A stretch of DNA of 64,000 nt from positions 992,001 to 1,056,000 of the forward strand of contig NC_135257.1 in assembly GCF_964204865.1 (NCBI RefSeq), given 5' to 3'. This stretch comes from Styela clava. Lineage: Eukaryota > Chordata > Ascidiacea > Stolidobranchia > Styelidae. Numbering within the stretch: position 1 is the first letter of the stretch; each line of letters opens with the position of its first letter. Positions 45,469 through 56,917 of this stretch are shown here, in pieces. The notes under the pieces are model-generated. The model was not told the origin of the DNA, did not search any database, and was given only the letters and a program-made list of their open reading frames with translations. Made by a program: the position numbers and the translations under genes.

Positions 45469-48225
45469 GGCGAATATTATATTATTTCAGGTGAATCCTC
45501 AAAACGTAAAGTTGACGCAAAACACAGATTCATTAATCATGGTCGATTGCACTGCAGCGGGCTCTAACTAAATTCTCGCTTATGGAAGAAAGCTACAAAC
45601 TGGTACCGGAACAACGTTACATTCACATCAAAATATATATAAATATTTGATAAAATATAATATTTGGGTTCGCGAAAGTTGCGAAGTAAGAGAAATATTG
45701 TATAATAGAAAATTACCACGTTGTACATCGAAATATTCACTAGATCAGTGGCTGAAAACCATTAGTCCGTGAAACTTTTTTGCCGGTTCGCCAAAAATTT
45801 CATTGCTTTGTTTGTTTTTCTACAAGCGCAAAATCGCTTTACTGACCCCGCGTTTCTAGGTTGAGTGACTTCTTTTCCGCCGTTGTATACTACTGTGAAG
45901 CTAGTAGCAATTTGATCTTTCTGTGCGGCGAAGCGAAAAGCTCAAAATCTTTGGTAGACGTGTATACATGTCACTATTAACACCCGAAAAAATGTAGTCT
46001 ATTTGAAAATGATAATTTTAACCCTTTTTCATTTATGTAATTTTGACAAATAACGCCATGTTCAATGAAGGAATTTCCACTTTTAAACGGCTTAGGTTTG
46101 ATTTGTTAGAGAAACGTCAGGTAACGGTTTTTATCATTAAATATTGAAATCTCGTCCCTCTTTTGCGAAAGAACATGCAACTGAGTTTTCATAAATTACC
46201 TAATTTCGATTTTTTTCGATGAATGTAATTTTAACGAATGAGGCCATATTGGCTGTGGTTATATTCCGAGTTACTGTAAAATAGACTTCAATCTACTGCT
46301 TATCGTGCTCTATGTCTCCCGTATCTATATTCTTGAAGAATTTTCTCTGTGTGGAATTCAGAACTCGCCCATGTTTTACACCACCAATCGATTTTACCCA
46401 CCACTTATCACGGCGCATGCAAAAATCTTATTGTCAACATTAAATTACGACAAACAATCGTTTTACATTTTATGCACATTTACTCGAAGCTACATGTCAG
46501 TTCGTTTTTTGGGCATATAAACGTTTATAACGCCACGGTCATCTGCTAGTTGCAATTATTTCTCCAAACTAGTTTTCACGATTTTTATCGTTGTATTTCT
46601 AAATACAAGCACCCAAGAAACAATTTCTTTTTTCGATCCTGCTATGTTGTTCCAAAGATCAGCTTGCTAATAGTGGGAAATGAGATTTGCAAAGCCAAAA
46701 ATGTGAAATGTCGCAGATGCAACAAAGTTGGACATTTTGAGTTTTTAAAAGTAGGCCTACTACTCCCTTGCAACACACAGATGTGCCTTCTAATCAAATT
46801 TTACATATTATTTTTTCTAATCATTTTGATAATGCTATTCATGCTGAATTGTATATTTGTTCTACAGCAGGGGTCGGCAACCTACGGCCCTTGGGCCAGA
46901 CCCGGCCCGTGGAGTAAAATAATCCGGCTCGCGACGCTTCACAGAATTATAGCGACAAAACGGCGATTTCAACGATGAAATAATTTTTATAATGCAGGCT
47001 CGAGGAGTTAATTATATTTTTTATGTAGGACACAAGCATAATTTTACTTTTCTTCTGTCACTTTTTAATTTTAGCTCAAAGATATTTCATTGTGTGAGTC
47101 TGTAATTGAGCTTACTTTACTGTTTCTATAAATTCTTTTACATCTTGATTCTGCTTATCAGGATTAGTAGTTGTATGTATATTGTCTTGGCAAATGGTTT
47201 CAATGTATACAGCTATTTTGTATTTTTTCCAGACGCACTGTCCCAATCTTTTTTGCTGTGTTCACTAATAGTCATGCTTTGTTCAAACTTTGTATTTGCA
47301 GCTATTTCAAGCCTGCATGTCTGTAGGCTACTATATCACTTTATTTTTGTGCTTTTCGAACAGCAACATGCTATGATGGCTGTTATGAGAGTTAAGTTCA
47401 GTTATTTGTGTTGCAGTGTGCTACACTTTGTTTATATTCCGTCAATATGACATTATCGTTCTTTGTGTTGTGATCACTGATTATCGTCAAGCGACAACGG
47501 ACTGCATCTGCCTTTCTGCATTAGTTACGTGCCATTACGAGTATTAGACGGTAGTCCGATTAAGTTTGGCTATACTTAGTGACTCAATGTAATTATGTTG
47601 CATGTTCTTGTGTTTAGGTTAAGATGCGTTTTTAGTTTCTTAAAGCCATAATTTGGATTATAATAAATAAACTGTCATAACAATGGCTAACATATTTTTA
47701 AGGCCCTATTTCATAACCATAAGGAGCATGACCCCACTTGCATAGCACTCTAATTGAAATTTGCTGTGTTCAATATTTGTTAGCAAACTTTTTAAAGAAA
47801 TACATCTATGGAATCAATTTGAAATTTTTTTTAGTGATTTTGCAAATTTACACTTTATTTCCAATGTTCAAAACTTCATGATGCCTTTCATGCATGCATT
47901 TTTATTCATCTGGTTTGTACATTTGATCAATTATTGGTGATTTTTTTATATCTTTGAAAGCAAGATGTTTCCTACAGCTATTTATTTATTTAGAAATACA
48001 CAATCTAGAATTCCAGGCCCAGAGTTTGCTGCATTCAATATTTAAAATCAACTTTTTGTGCTGTTTTGTTTTATGTCATGATACCAAAATAAATGATTGA
48101 TTGATACGTAAAAATTTTTAACCTAACAGTTTAGTTAACAGCTACTCATTTAAAGAGCCTACAATTTAAATATAATTAGACAAATGGCAGCACGCAGAAA
48201 AAATTATGATGCTAAATCAAACAAG
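45469..48225. other. AT-rich intergenic DNA with hAT termini
   Basis: No gene recognised. The plus-strand ORFs at 46,550-46,978 and 47,106-47,450 are hydrophobic, low-complexity and unsupported. A hAT-like terminus CAGGGGTCGGCAACCTACGG starts at 46,869, the same family as the end at 31,713. A weaker one, CAGTGGCTGAAAACC, is at 45,746. Opposite ends were not found. Confidence 0.45.
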
Positions 48226-49133
48226 AGAGAGCTATGCTCAAATATATGGACACGTAGCGCCACCTGATGGCAATAATTTTGATGACGTCATAGCAAAAAA
48301 AAAGTAAAAGCCTTCTGAAGAAAATTTTTATCTTTAACTCTTTCCGTGCGGTGGGCACGTATACGTACCAACGACAAAACTCGCTAGATTGCGGCGGGTA
48401 CGTTGATGTACTCCACTGTTTTATTTAGCAATCGGTCGCAAACTGTTGATCTAGTTTTTCCGGGTTTTAGTTTATTGATAAGAAGTCTTCTTCGAGATTA
48501 ACATAAGCGACGGTAAATCTCGCTTTCGTTTACGATGGGAATTTTATTTGCGGCGGAACGAGGGAGTGTTTTTGAAATTTATGCTAATTTCGGTGTTTTT
48601 TGGGTGGTAATAGAAGACATATTATCCCTTCCATCTACCAAAGTATTTTGAGTTAGATAACGAAATTGCTACAGCAATATTATGCTATTGTTTGCCAACC
48701 ACGAAGCGGTAACAGTAAAGGATTTAGCGAATATTTCTATTTTTTATCACGGTTTCAACTCCCAAGAAAAAAAATGCCTTTTTTCTATCCGGTTTATGAC
48801 TCAGACCACCACTTTAAAAAAAAAAATTTTTTTAATCGCCAATTGCAAGCTCTTTAAATAAGCTTTCCAACGAGCCGTCAGTGGGCAGCAGAGGGTCATT
48901 ACTTTTCCGTTAGTCGATCGATTAGTTGTGGGAGTACAAAATCGGCGTAGCAAATACTATTATTTAATAAAAAATAAAAATCGCATGGAAAGGGTTAACC
49001 ACTAAAAATTTCAAAGCAATTGGTCCAGTAATCAAAGAAAAAAGCGACTTTTTAAAAACGTGTCGAAGAATAAGAACAACAATAACAACACAATATTGAA
49101 ACGACCGTTATGTCCAGTTCGTGTCCAATAATT
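48226..49133. mobile_element. Dispersed repeat E, copy 2
   Basis: Starts GAGAGCTATGCTCAAATATA with a TGACGTCATAGC box and ends GTTATGTCCAGTTCGTGTCC. It is interrupted by a TTAA-flanked element at 48,337-48,994, after which the repeat resumes with AAAATTTCAAAGCAATTGGT. Confidence 0.65.
48337..48994. mobile_element. 658-bp piggyBac-like MITE with TTAA target
   Basis: TTAA at 48,333-48,336 and 48,995-48,998 flanks inverted ends CTCTTTCCGTGCGG and TCGCATGGAAAGGG. TTAA duplication plus C-rich CCCTTT-type termini is diagnostic of the piggyBac superfamily. No transposase is present. Confidence 0.85.
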
Positions 49134-49687
49134 AAATGGCGCAGAAAATATTCGAATAGAGCTACTTGAGATGCAATACAATGAGGGTAAAAAAAATCCA
49201 TATGCTATTCGACAGATGTATCACTGCTCGATTTTTATAAAAAGTATCTTCTTGAAGAATCTAATGTCTATCCAAATTTGACAAACAATACTGAAAAATT
49301 CGCATCGATGTTCGTGATGCTGAAACAATGCTGTTCTCTCGGGTCTGAGTCTGAGTATAGTGGTAACATCCGAATTCGTAATATTAGACTCTGACCACCT
49401 ATTATCTCTTGCTCTCTTCCTTGGCAGTTGGGATCAAAGGTTTGGATGTAGACACACAATTTGGAGAATTTCCCACGGCTTTTTTTTTTTATTTTTTATT
49501 TTTTTTTATTGCATTTCATAAAATAAAACAATATTGCAATATAATTGCAATAAACAGTATCAATCAATAAATAATACATCACAGTAATACATAACAATAT
49601 CATGGCAAATCATTTAGATTTTGATAAATTATTGCAGTAAACAATATTAATAAATAAATTTTCATCTTATCTATAATTAAACAGGAA

Positions 49688-51107
49688 GGCTATGCTCAAA
49701 TATATGGACACGTGGGGCCACGTAATTTTGATGACGTCATAGCGAAAAAAGTAATAGCCTTCTGGAGAGAAGTTTTATCTTTTTAAAAACGAAGAACAAA
49801 AAGAAGAGGATTGCCTGCATAAAATGCAAAACGATCGATATGTCCACTACGTCAGGGGTTCTCAAATTTTTGGTGTTGCGGAGCCCTTGAAAGGTTGAAT
49901 ATTATTTACGGAGCCCCAAAATAAATGTTAAAATTGTTACTTTCAGATTAATATTCCTGAGCAAGTTAAAAGTACTTTACTCATTTTAATTGCTGAACCT
50001 TTTTTAATATAAGGTTAACACAAGTCATAAATAAATCTAAATTTCAAACACAAATTATATATACTAAAGCTGTAAATTTGACACTTGACCATCATATTTA
50101 TAAATTAGGGGGCAAATCTTTTCCCTTTCGACATTTTTGAAAGACCCAAAAGGACGCTATAATAACGTGTGCAATTTCATTTTGTTACAATCGCCGATTT
50201 TTTTCGTCAGCATGGCCTGTTTTTGAACCTTTAAGCATCTTTACGCCGGTGTGTATTCTCCCTAAATCAAAAATGTCCCTCGGCATATACATTTATTGTT
50301 ACACAATGACGACGTTAATTTCTTTTTTGTTCTCGTGGGGAATTATGAGTTCATTGTGAAAAACATGTTACCACATTATAGTCATCGGCGACAAAATGCT
50401 AAAAATAATAATTAATAAAGAGGTAAATTCGCAACTCAAATTTCTTGATTGAAAAACGGCATTCTAAAATATTAAAACTGAAACTTAAAATGGAAGATCA
50501 CACGTTTGGTTTCAGCAGACTCTCTTCAGATTGAAAACGCTTTAATAGAGATTGTAAATCACAAAATGTGGTGTTATGTTAGGTTTTCATCGTAGTAAAC
50601 ACAGTCAATTATGCGCGCGATGTACCTTTTTTTCCCATTCTGAAACTACCGACGGAGCCGCACGTAATCAATTGTGCGCGCGATCCGCGATGTACCTTTT
50701 TTCATTCTGAAACTACCGACGGAGCCGAATGCAATAAAATAAATTTCGATTGTTCGTATTTTGCCCATACATTGTGATTTTTTAATCGGCGATATCTTGC
50801 TTAAAAATAATTTCAAGTGCGAAAGAACAAATCAAGTTTGACAAATCCCAAGATCGCAAAAATACGACTCCAATTTCTTTATAGTTGGCAGTTTATCACA
50901 TATATATTTTACGTTATTTTAAAATAGTATTCTTTAAATCAGCCTTAAATAATGTCATCAAGCTGTTATTGCTTCTTTGAACAGTTACAAAATTGGTCAG
51001 TATTTTGAAAAGTAATCGAATAGCTCGCGGAGCCCCTGGGTTTCTCTCGCGGAGCCCTGGGGCTCCGTACAGAGCACTTTGAGAACCTACGCACTACGTG
51101 TCCAATA
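49688..51107. mobile_element. Dispersed repeat E, copy 3, split by a hAT
   Basis: Starts GGCTATGCTCAAATATATGG with TGACGTCATAGCG following and resumes after the hAT as GTGTCCAAT. Ends are approximate. It could be a nested insertion or part of the LINE tail. Confidence 0.55.
49853..51091. mobile_element. 1,239-bp hAT element with perfect 8-bp TSD
   Basis: Left end CAGGGGTTCTCAAA and right end TTTGAGAACCTACG, flanked by CACTACGT (49,845-49,852 and 51,092-51,099). GCGGAGCCC boxes lie inside both ends. No transposase recognised. Confidence 0.92.
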
Positions 51108-51184
51108 ACAATGTCATCCCAGACGACCCTATACATATACATAAATTATAACTTAATACAATAGTTAGAATAATATAATAACAA

Positions 51185-51888
51185 TTATCTGTTTACAATA
51201 ATAACATTATTGCAATCTTTAAATAAATTCCATTTTTTTCTATGTATGTGAAGTTTGCCATTTTTAAATGCTGAATATTTTTCACTATCTCGGATATCAC
51301 ATAGAAATTTGAAAAACACATCAAAAATCGGTTTGTGCTTCTGAATTCGGCATATATATATAGAAACGGGCAGCCAATAATACACAGTTAACAAATTGCA
51401 AATTAGGAATATCATCAAACCCTATGAAACATTCTTTTATACTAAGACTAAAATTCAAATTCTCAGTTTTGAAAACTATCCATTGGTCTACCCAATGACA
51501 TTGGTCTACCTCAGACCAAAATTGACTTGTTATGGGACAATAATAAAACAAATGTAATAAGGTTTCAATATGTTGTTTACAGAATTCACACATATTTGTA
51601 TCCACTAGTCCAAAGCCGTGTAATGTATAGTTGAGAACTATAGATTTATAAAAAAATTTAATTTGGAAAGATCTTAATTTGGTTTCAATGGTTGATGAAA
51701 ACGAATTTTTGAAGTAGCTATCCCACTTCACATTAGGAATATTAAAGGACTCTTGCCAAAATGATTTGTACATACTAGGGGGAACAAACTTTTTCATTAT
51801 TATGCTGTTATAAGCATTTTTACACAAAAAGTTTTCAGTTGTTGTTGTGAGAAATGCCATAAAATCATGATCAGTCAAAGTTACATGT
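51185..51888 (-). pseudogene. LINE ORF2 C-terminus (L1/Tx1-like)
   Basis: The minus-strand frame from 51,878 has the post-reverse-transcriptase region with a zinc-knuckle-like CEFCKQ...HLFYYCP block (51,585-51,540), as in Tx1/L1 proteins. The frame breaks at the TA-rich run near 51,350-51,365. The next frame continues with HKPIFDVFFKFL and EKYSAFKNGKLHIH to the stop at 51,185. Upstream, the frame continues across the 51,889-54,865 element into IGSIPEEWND at about 54,905-54,875. The catalytic reverse transcriptase lies upstream of the truncation and is absent. Confidence 0.85.
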
Positions 51889-54865
51889 TAGGCCGCGAGC
51901 CGAGGCCCTGAAAAACGCTTAGAAAGTGAGTTTCGTAGCGCACATCAGGTAACTACCTGAAAATGATTTTAAAATGTTCCTCAAAAATTTAGTAACAAAT
52001 ATTGCCTTGTTCCCACTTCCAAAAGTTGCACGTTTTACGGAAAAGACGCTTTTACTACAAGAAATATGTGCTACGATCTGTCCTATATTCTCTACATTTT
52101 CGGCACTGAACAATGACTTCTGCATGACGTAACAATTGAATTAAACCAGCTGTTAGCGAGCGGATGAATATTAGTTATTTCTGCTCGACCTTGCGCTGAG
52201 TTGGGCAGGCTTTCCATAGCCCTGTTTAGTTATTATTAGTTAAGTTATGCTAAGACGTTGTTGAAAAATGTATAAGTAAATTATTAAACACTTGTAGATC
52301 CTTACCACGGATATGGGCCGTGAGACGAAACCATGAAAACGCCCAGAAAATGAATTTCGTGGCGCACATCTGGTAACTAAATAAATTCTTCAGTTTTTTG
52401 TGAAAACGAACATAATGAACGCATTACAGCTTGTTCCACAATCCTGGTGCGAAATTGAATATAAGAGGTTCCCGGAAATTCAATAACCATAAGTTTACAA
52501 CGCATACATAAGAACTATACAATTCGAGAGCCCTACAGCACACTAACACAAATGTATTCCTGTAATGTTTTGCCTGACCAAAATCGGACTTCCTCAGTCA
52601 ATCATAATTTATTAGGTAGATTACGAAAAATATGGCATACATGTAACCAACAACAAAAAATACTTTAATTGTGTGACAGGAGTCGGGAGTGACCTCGAAA
52701 GCAGCGACACCAACAACGCTGATTCACATTTGAGAATAAATTTTATGTAATAACCACAAGCAGTTTACAACAAGAACAGCATAAAAAGCTACATCCATTT
52801 TATAGAAGCTATCAAGTATCAAACGTATTTATTTTTAAGCAATGAAGTCACAAATTAACATCGTGAGCACGAAAACACAAATAAATCAGTTATTTTTCAC
52901 TTAGAAATTTACCGCAAAAATCAAGAAAATTAAATGAATGTACAATATGTACATAACATAGTGAACAGAAATATTACAATTTACAATTAATCTTTTTTTA
53001 GTTTATGTGGTTATGTATTTGAACAAAGGCAATAATATTTCTAGAAACAGGACTACGACACTAACAAATGTCCGAAAAAAAAAACAAATGTATGATACTT
53101 ATTAAATCAACTGTAATATCTAATTCACTTTCTTCTGAATTGTTTTCGAAATCCACTATCTCAAAAATCGACTTTTCCTCTATAGGTGTACTGTGATTTC
53201 TGCAGTCAATACAAAAACAAAAATCTGTGCAATTTAAGTTGATTTTGGCACACTTTCATAAATTATTTTGACTATTTTTCTTTGCAGTTTGCCAACTCAA
53301 GAACTGATTTGAGGGCCACATGCTTCTTCAGTGAATCATTGTTGGGTGGAGAGTATAATCCTTATGTTTGACAGTGTTAAATAGACGTGCCCTGGTACCG
53401 TATCATTTACATTCTTCATATCCTCTTCAAATTCCTCAGCTTTATTTATTAATACCTCGTTAACCTCAAAAGATCTTCATAGTCGAGGGAAGAAAATGAA
53501 TTGAAAATCTCAATGAAGTCTCCAACATGAATTTGATGGGCAGTTCCAATTGCAGAAAAGTGCTAAAGTATTTCAATATGAATAGCCCATCTAAGCTGTT
53601 TGCAACTATTATGATTCTCATATACCTTTAAGCTTCAAGACTTCTTGTTCAATCCATTTTATAGCACTGATAGCAGCAGGGATCAGAGCCTGCGTTAGGT
53701 CGGATTGGTGGAACATTGCCGTTTTCTTTTGTAGTACAGTATCTAAAATAAGGAAGAAAATAATATTTGGAGCAGCATGATTTTAGAAATACCCCTAAAT
53801 ACTAACTAATACCTTGAATACATAATGCATTTTATCTGATGTACTAAATGAGCGTATATATGCTCATTGCATGTTCTACAGTCCAGCAGTGTTTGCATAC
53901 CATTACTAGACTATATCTACACTAAATTTTGATATATCACAGTCTGAAATGTCCTATGACAGTATGAGTATGGACTATAGACTATATTTTGAAACATCAA
54001 CTGTTTGTCTACAACTTCATTTCTCACCTCTCAATCATTTCCAATGCTACCTTTCTTTCCACTCCGGCATAACTTATCATTGCTTCCCAGGTTCTTGTCG
54101 ACTCTATGAATTTAGATTTAGACCAACCGACATTAGTAAAATTGATTAATTTCTTCTCTTTCACACAACCGTGCATTACAGAAACAGCCATTCATTTCTA
54201 TTTCCAAATATGCTGTGGCCTATATAGTAGTATAAGTCTGCTGAATAGTCAAGAAGAATCATTAAATTAATCATAAACATTTCATGCAAGCCAGAAAATA
54301 TCGTTGTTTGTGACATATTACAGTATTATTCTAGGTCTAGCCTTCCTTGGAGTTACCGCACCGTACCGGTACCGGTACCTGTACCTATTTAACAACGTCT
54401 TATGAGCTAGTGCTCAACTAAAATTGCTATTTATGGCAAGAATATACAAGTGTTTAATATCTTACCTATACTTTTCAACACCTCCTTAGAATAACTGGAC
54501 TAATATTACCGGTAACTGAAAAAAACTATGGAAAGGCTACTCAACGCAAAAGCGAGCAGTTGAGTACATCTGATATTCATCCGACCACTGGGGATCCACC
54601 TACAGCTGACTAACTTGACTGTTACGTCGTGCAGAAGTCTGCGTTCATTGGCCCATGATACCGGAAAAGCAGAGAAAATAGGACAGATGGTAACACATAT
54701 TTATTGTAGTAAAAGCGTCTTTTCTGTAAAACGTGCAACTTTTGGAAGTGGGAACAAGGCAATATTTGTTACTAAATTTCTAAGGAACATTTTAAAATCA
54801 TTTTCAGGTAGTTACCTGATGTGCGCTACGAAACTGAAAGATAAATGGCCTCGGCTCGCGGCCTA
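51889..54865. mobile_element. 2,977-bp inverted-repeat element, 3-bp TSD, superfamily unknown
   Basis: Perfect 19-bp termini TAGGCCGCGAGCCGAGGCC / its complement, with similarity extending over about 330 bp on each side (51,889-52,225 against 54,530-54,865, inverted). Flanking TGT on both sides is a 3-bp duplication; omitting the element and one TGT joins the LINE frame without a break. A diverged subterminal copy (GGGCCGTGAGACGAAACC...GCGCACATCTGGTAACT) lies at 52,312-52,378. The similar peptides encoded in both arms are by-products of the inverted repeat. The 2.3-kb middle has no recognisable transposase. Confidence 0.85.
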
Positions 54866-55150
54866 TGTGTTTCAACAGTATCATTCCATTCTTCAGGAAT
54901 GCTACCTATAATTTTCCACGGCGCGCTGACAATATTTATTTACGCACACCGCGACACCAGTTGGAAACACTGCGGTAAGGTACCGGTACGGTAACGTTAA
55001 TTTTTAGATGACAGTGGTCGGGTCTACAGGTGGTACTGGTGGTTAAAAATAACAGATGCAAAAATTGTTATGCAATTCCCACTGGACAGCTAACGTTATA
55101 TCTCACATCTGTAAGTTTAGATAGATACGGTAGGTACCGGTACGGTATTT
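54350..55150. repeat. Clustered GGTACCGGTACC palindromes
   Basis: CCGTACCGGTACCGGTACC at about 54,363 is followed by related GGTACCGGTACGG strings at 54,977 and 55,133. A shorter GTACATGGTACC is at 55,940. The first cluster is inside the 2,977-bp element, the others outside it. Confidence 0.6.
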
Positions 55151-55209
55151 CATTTTCAATTCAGGATAGGATAGGCTTTACATAGGATAGGATAGGATAG
55201 TATTTACAT

Positions 55210-55536
55210 ATTTATCCCGGGGGAGAGGAAAGCCGATAAGACGGCTTATCCATATGGCGAACCACGGCCTCTCGTCCGGTTACCATTCCAAGTCGGGTAT
55301 GGGATTAGATTTACTGTATTGTTTGTTTTCGGAAGCATGGACTTGGTGGTGGAGGAAGCCGTAACCAACCAGCGGTTACGTGAACCACCCAACGACGGCG
55401 AGGAGTCCAGCAATCCTCTCGCACATAACCATCCCTGCATGGGATTCGAACCTGCGAACCCACGCAGAGTAGTTAGAGGTGCGGTGGCGAGCGTATTCCT
55501 AACGCTTAGCCCGTTGAGCCACACCGCCGTGCCACA
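55210..55536 (-). mobile_element. tRNA-derived SINE, copy 1
   Basis: Read on the minus strand it starts GGCACGGCGGTGTGGCTCAA, carrying a box-A-like TGGCTCAACGGG and a perfect box B GGTTCGAATCC (55,452-55,442). A tRNA-unrelated body follows, ending in CCCCCGGGATAAAT, then a (TATCC)n-like tail at 55,165-55,203. Long ORFs here are artefacts. Confidence 0.85.
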
Positions 55537-55866
55537 TTTATCCCGGGGGAAGAGGAAAGCCGATAAGACGGCTTATCCATATGACGAACCACGGCCTCTC
55601 GTCCGGTTACCATTCCAAGTCTGGTATGGGATTAGTTTTTTACTGTATTTTTTTTTTTTTTCGGAAGCATGGACTTGGTGGTGGAGGAAGCCGTAACCGA
55701 CCAGCGGTTACGTGAACCACCCAACGACAGCGAGGAGTCCAGCAATCCTCTCGCACATAACCATCCCTGCATGGGATTCGAACCTGCGAACCCACGCAGA
55801 GTAATTAGAGTTGCGGTGGCGACCGTATTCCTAACGCTTAGCCCGTTGAGCCACACCGCCGAGCCT
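55537..55866 (-). mobile_element. tRNA-derived SINE, copy 2, tandem with copy 1
   Basis: Starts GGCTCGGCGGTGTGGCTCAA at 55,866 and ends GGGATAAATGT directly against the start of copy 1, with no tail or target duplication between. Box B is at about 55,783-55,773. The two copies are nearly identical. Confidence 0.85.
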
Positions 55867-56002
55867 AAATGTTTCGTTTGAATATTTCAGAATCCAGGAA
55901 TCTGATTCTATTTTTTTGTAATATTATCGCTAACTCACTGGTACATGGTACCTGTACCATAATCAATGATTTAATGAAATAGACCAGGGTGGTCCAAGGT
56001 TG

Positions 56003-56917
56003 GGGTCTTGTGTAGTTTCGGGGTCCTGGGGTCTGGTATAGTTTAGTACCACATGCACTTCTAGTTGGCCTGGCTCAACAATTTCTGCATATGCCAATCC
56101 TAACCCCCACCTGACTACGTCATCGAAAAATTACGTCATTTCCACGTCACATTGGCGTAATAAGGCCCGCCAAAGTATGCGGATGGTCGTCCAAAACGGG
56201 CCGATGATCACCCGAAATCGAGCTATTTCTCTCGTTTTCCCGTCATAACGATCACGATAGGAGAGAGATCGCCGCGTTAGCGAGTTCGTAATCGGCGGCG
56301 CAGATACCATTTCGGGCGATCGTAATTATACTTTGGCAAGCCCTATGACGTGTTTGTGACGTCGTATTGACATAATTTTTGGATGGCATAGTCAGGTGGG
56401 GGTTAGGAATAACATATGCAAAATTCGTTTTGATACGCCAACTGGAAGTACTTGTGGTACTAAACTATACTAGACCCTAGTTTCGTACCTAACGTAGACT
56501 ACTTCTGGTGGGCGTACCATAACAATTTTTTGATATGTCAATCCTAACCACCATCTGACTACGCCATCCAAAAATTAAATCACTCCGACATCACAATCAC
56601 GTCAAGAAGCTTGCCAAATATACGCACGATCGACCGAAATGGCATTGGCGCCAACGATAGAGAACTGACGGACGTCTCTCTCCTATTGGAATCGTTGCGA
56701 CGAGAAAACGAGAGAAATAAATGTTCGATTTTGGGTGCTCGTTTGCGCGTCTTGGATGGCAGTTCGTATAGTTTGAAGGGCTCTATTACGTCACTGTGAC
56801 GTCGTAATGAGGTACTTTTTGGATAGTGTAGTCAGGTGGGGGTTAGGATTGATACGTGAAAAAATTGTCATGCTGCGGCCACTAAAAGTATGTTAGGTAA
56901 GAAACTACATGAGACCC
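56003..56917. mobile_element. Palindromic MITE, middle level, 8-bp TSD
   Basis: Ends GGGTCTTGTGTAGTTTC and GAAACTACATGAGACCC, flanked by CAAGGTTG at 55,995-56,002 and 56,918-56,925. The arms are long inverted repeats containing CCTAACC and CTGACTACG. Its own length is about 450 bp once the inner copy is removed. Confidence 0.92.
56021..56477. mobile_element. Palindromic MITE, inner level, 8-bp TSD
   Basis: 457 bp with TAGTTTCG on both sides (56,013-56,020 and 56,478-56,485) and ends GGGTCCTGGGG...CTATACTAGACCC. It is a relative of the element it sits in, with arms of about 130 bp around a GC-richer centre. Confidence 0.92.

Larger units (their letters stand above)
49480..54909 (-). mobile_element. 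5'-truncated LINE insertion, 13-bp TSD, carrying nested elements
   Basis: Flanked by AATTTCCCACGGC (49,467-49,479) and AATTTTCCACGGC (54,910-54,922), 12 of 13 identical. The left edge is a T-rich run, the poly(A) tail of a minus-strand LINE. The LINE's coding end is at 51,889-51,185 and 54,909-54,866, split by the element at 51,889-54,865. Repeat E copy 3, which itself contains a hAT element, lies in the 3' untranslated part. Confidence 0.8.

Noticed and set aside
46550..47450. Hydrophobic ORFs of 142 and 114 codons
   Set aside because: Phe/Leu/Ile-rich translations of T-rich DNA, no motif, and the first overlaps a hAT terminus at 46,869.
51919..54911. Two similar peptides with SKSVFSVKRATFGSGNKAIF in inverted orientation
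   Set aside because: At first they look like conserved paralogous exons, but they are the inverted-repeat arms of the 51,889-54,865 element. The similarity is at DNA level, extends beyond the frames, and reaches the terminal repeats.
55430..55536. A possible functional tRNA gene
   Set aside because: Box A and B are present, but the acceptor stem does not close into a clean cloverleaf. A SINE body follows and a second copy abuts it, so it is a SINE head.
55246..55881. ORFs of 70-125 codons across 55,246-55,881
   Set aside because: The same peptides repeat because two SINE copies are nearly identical; no protein family is suggested.
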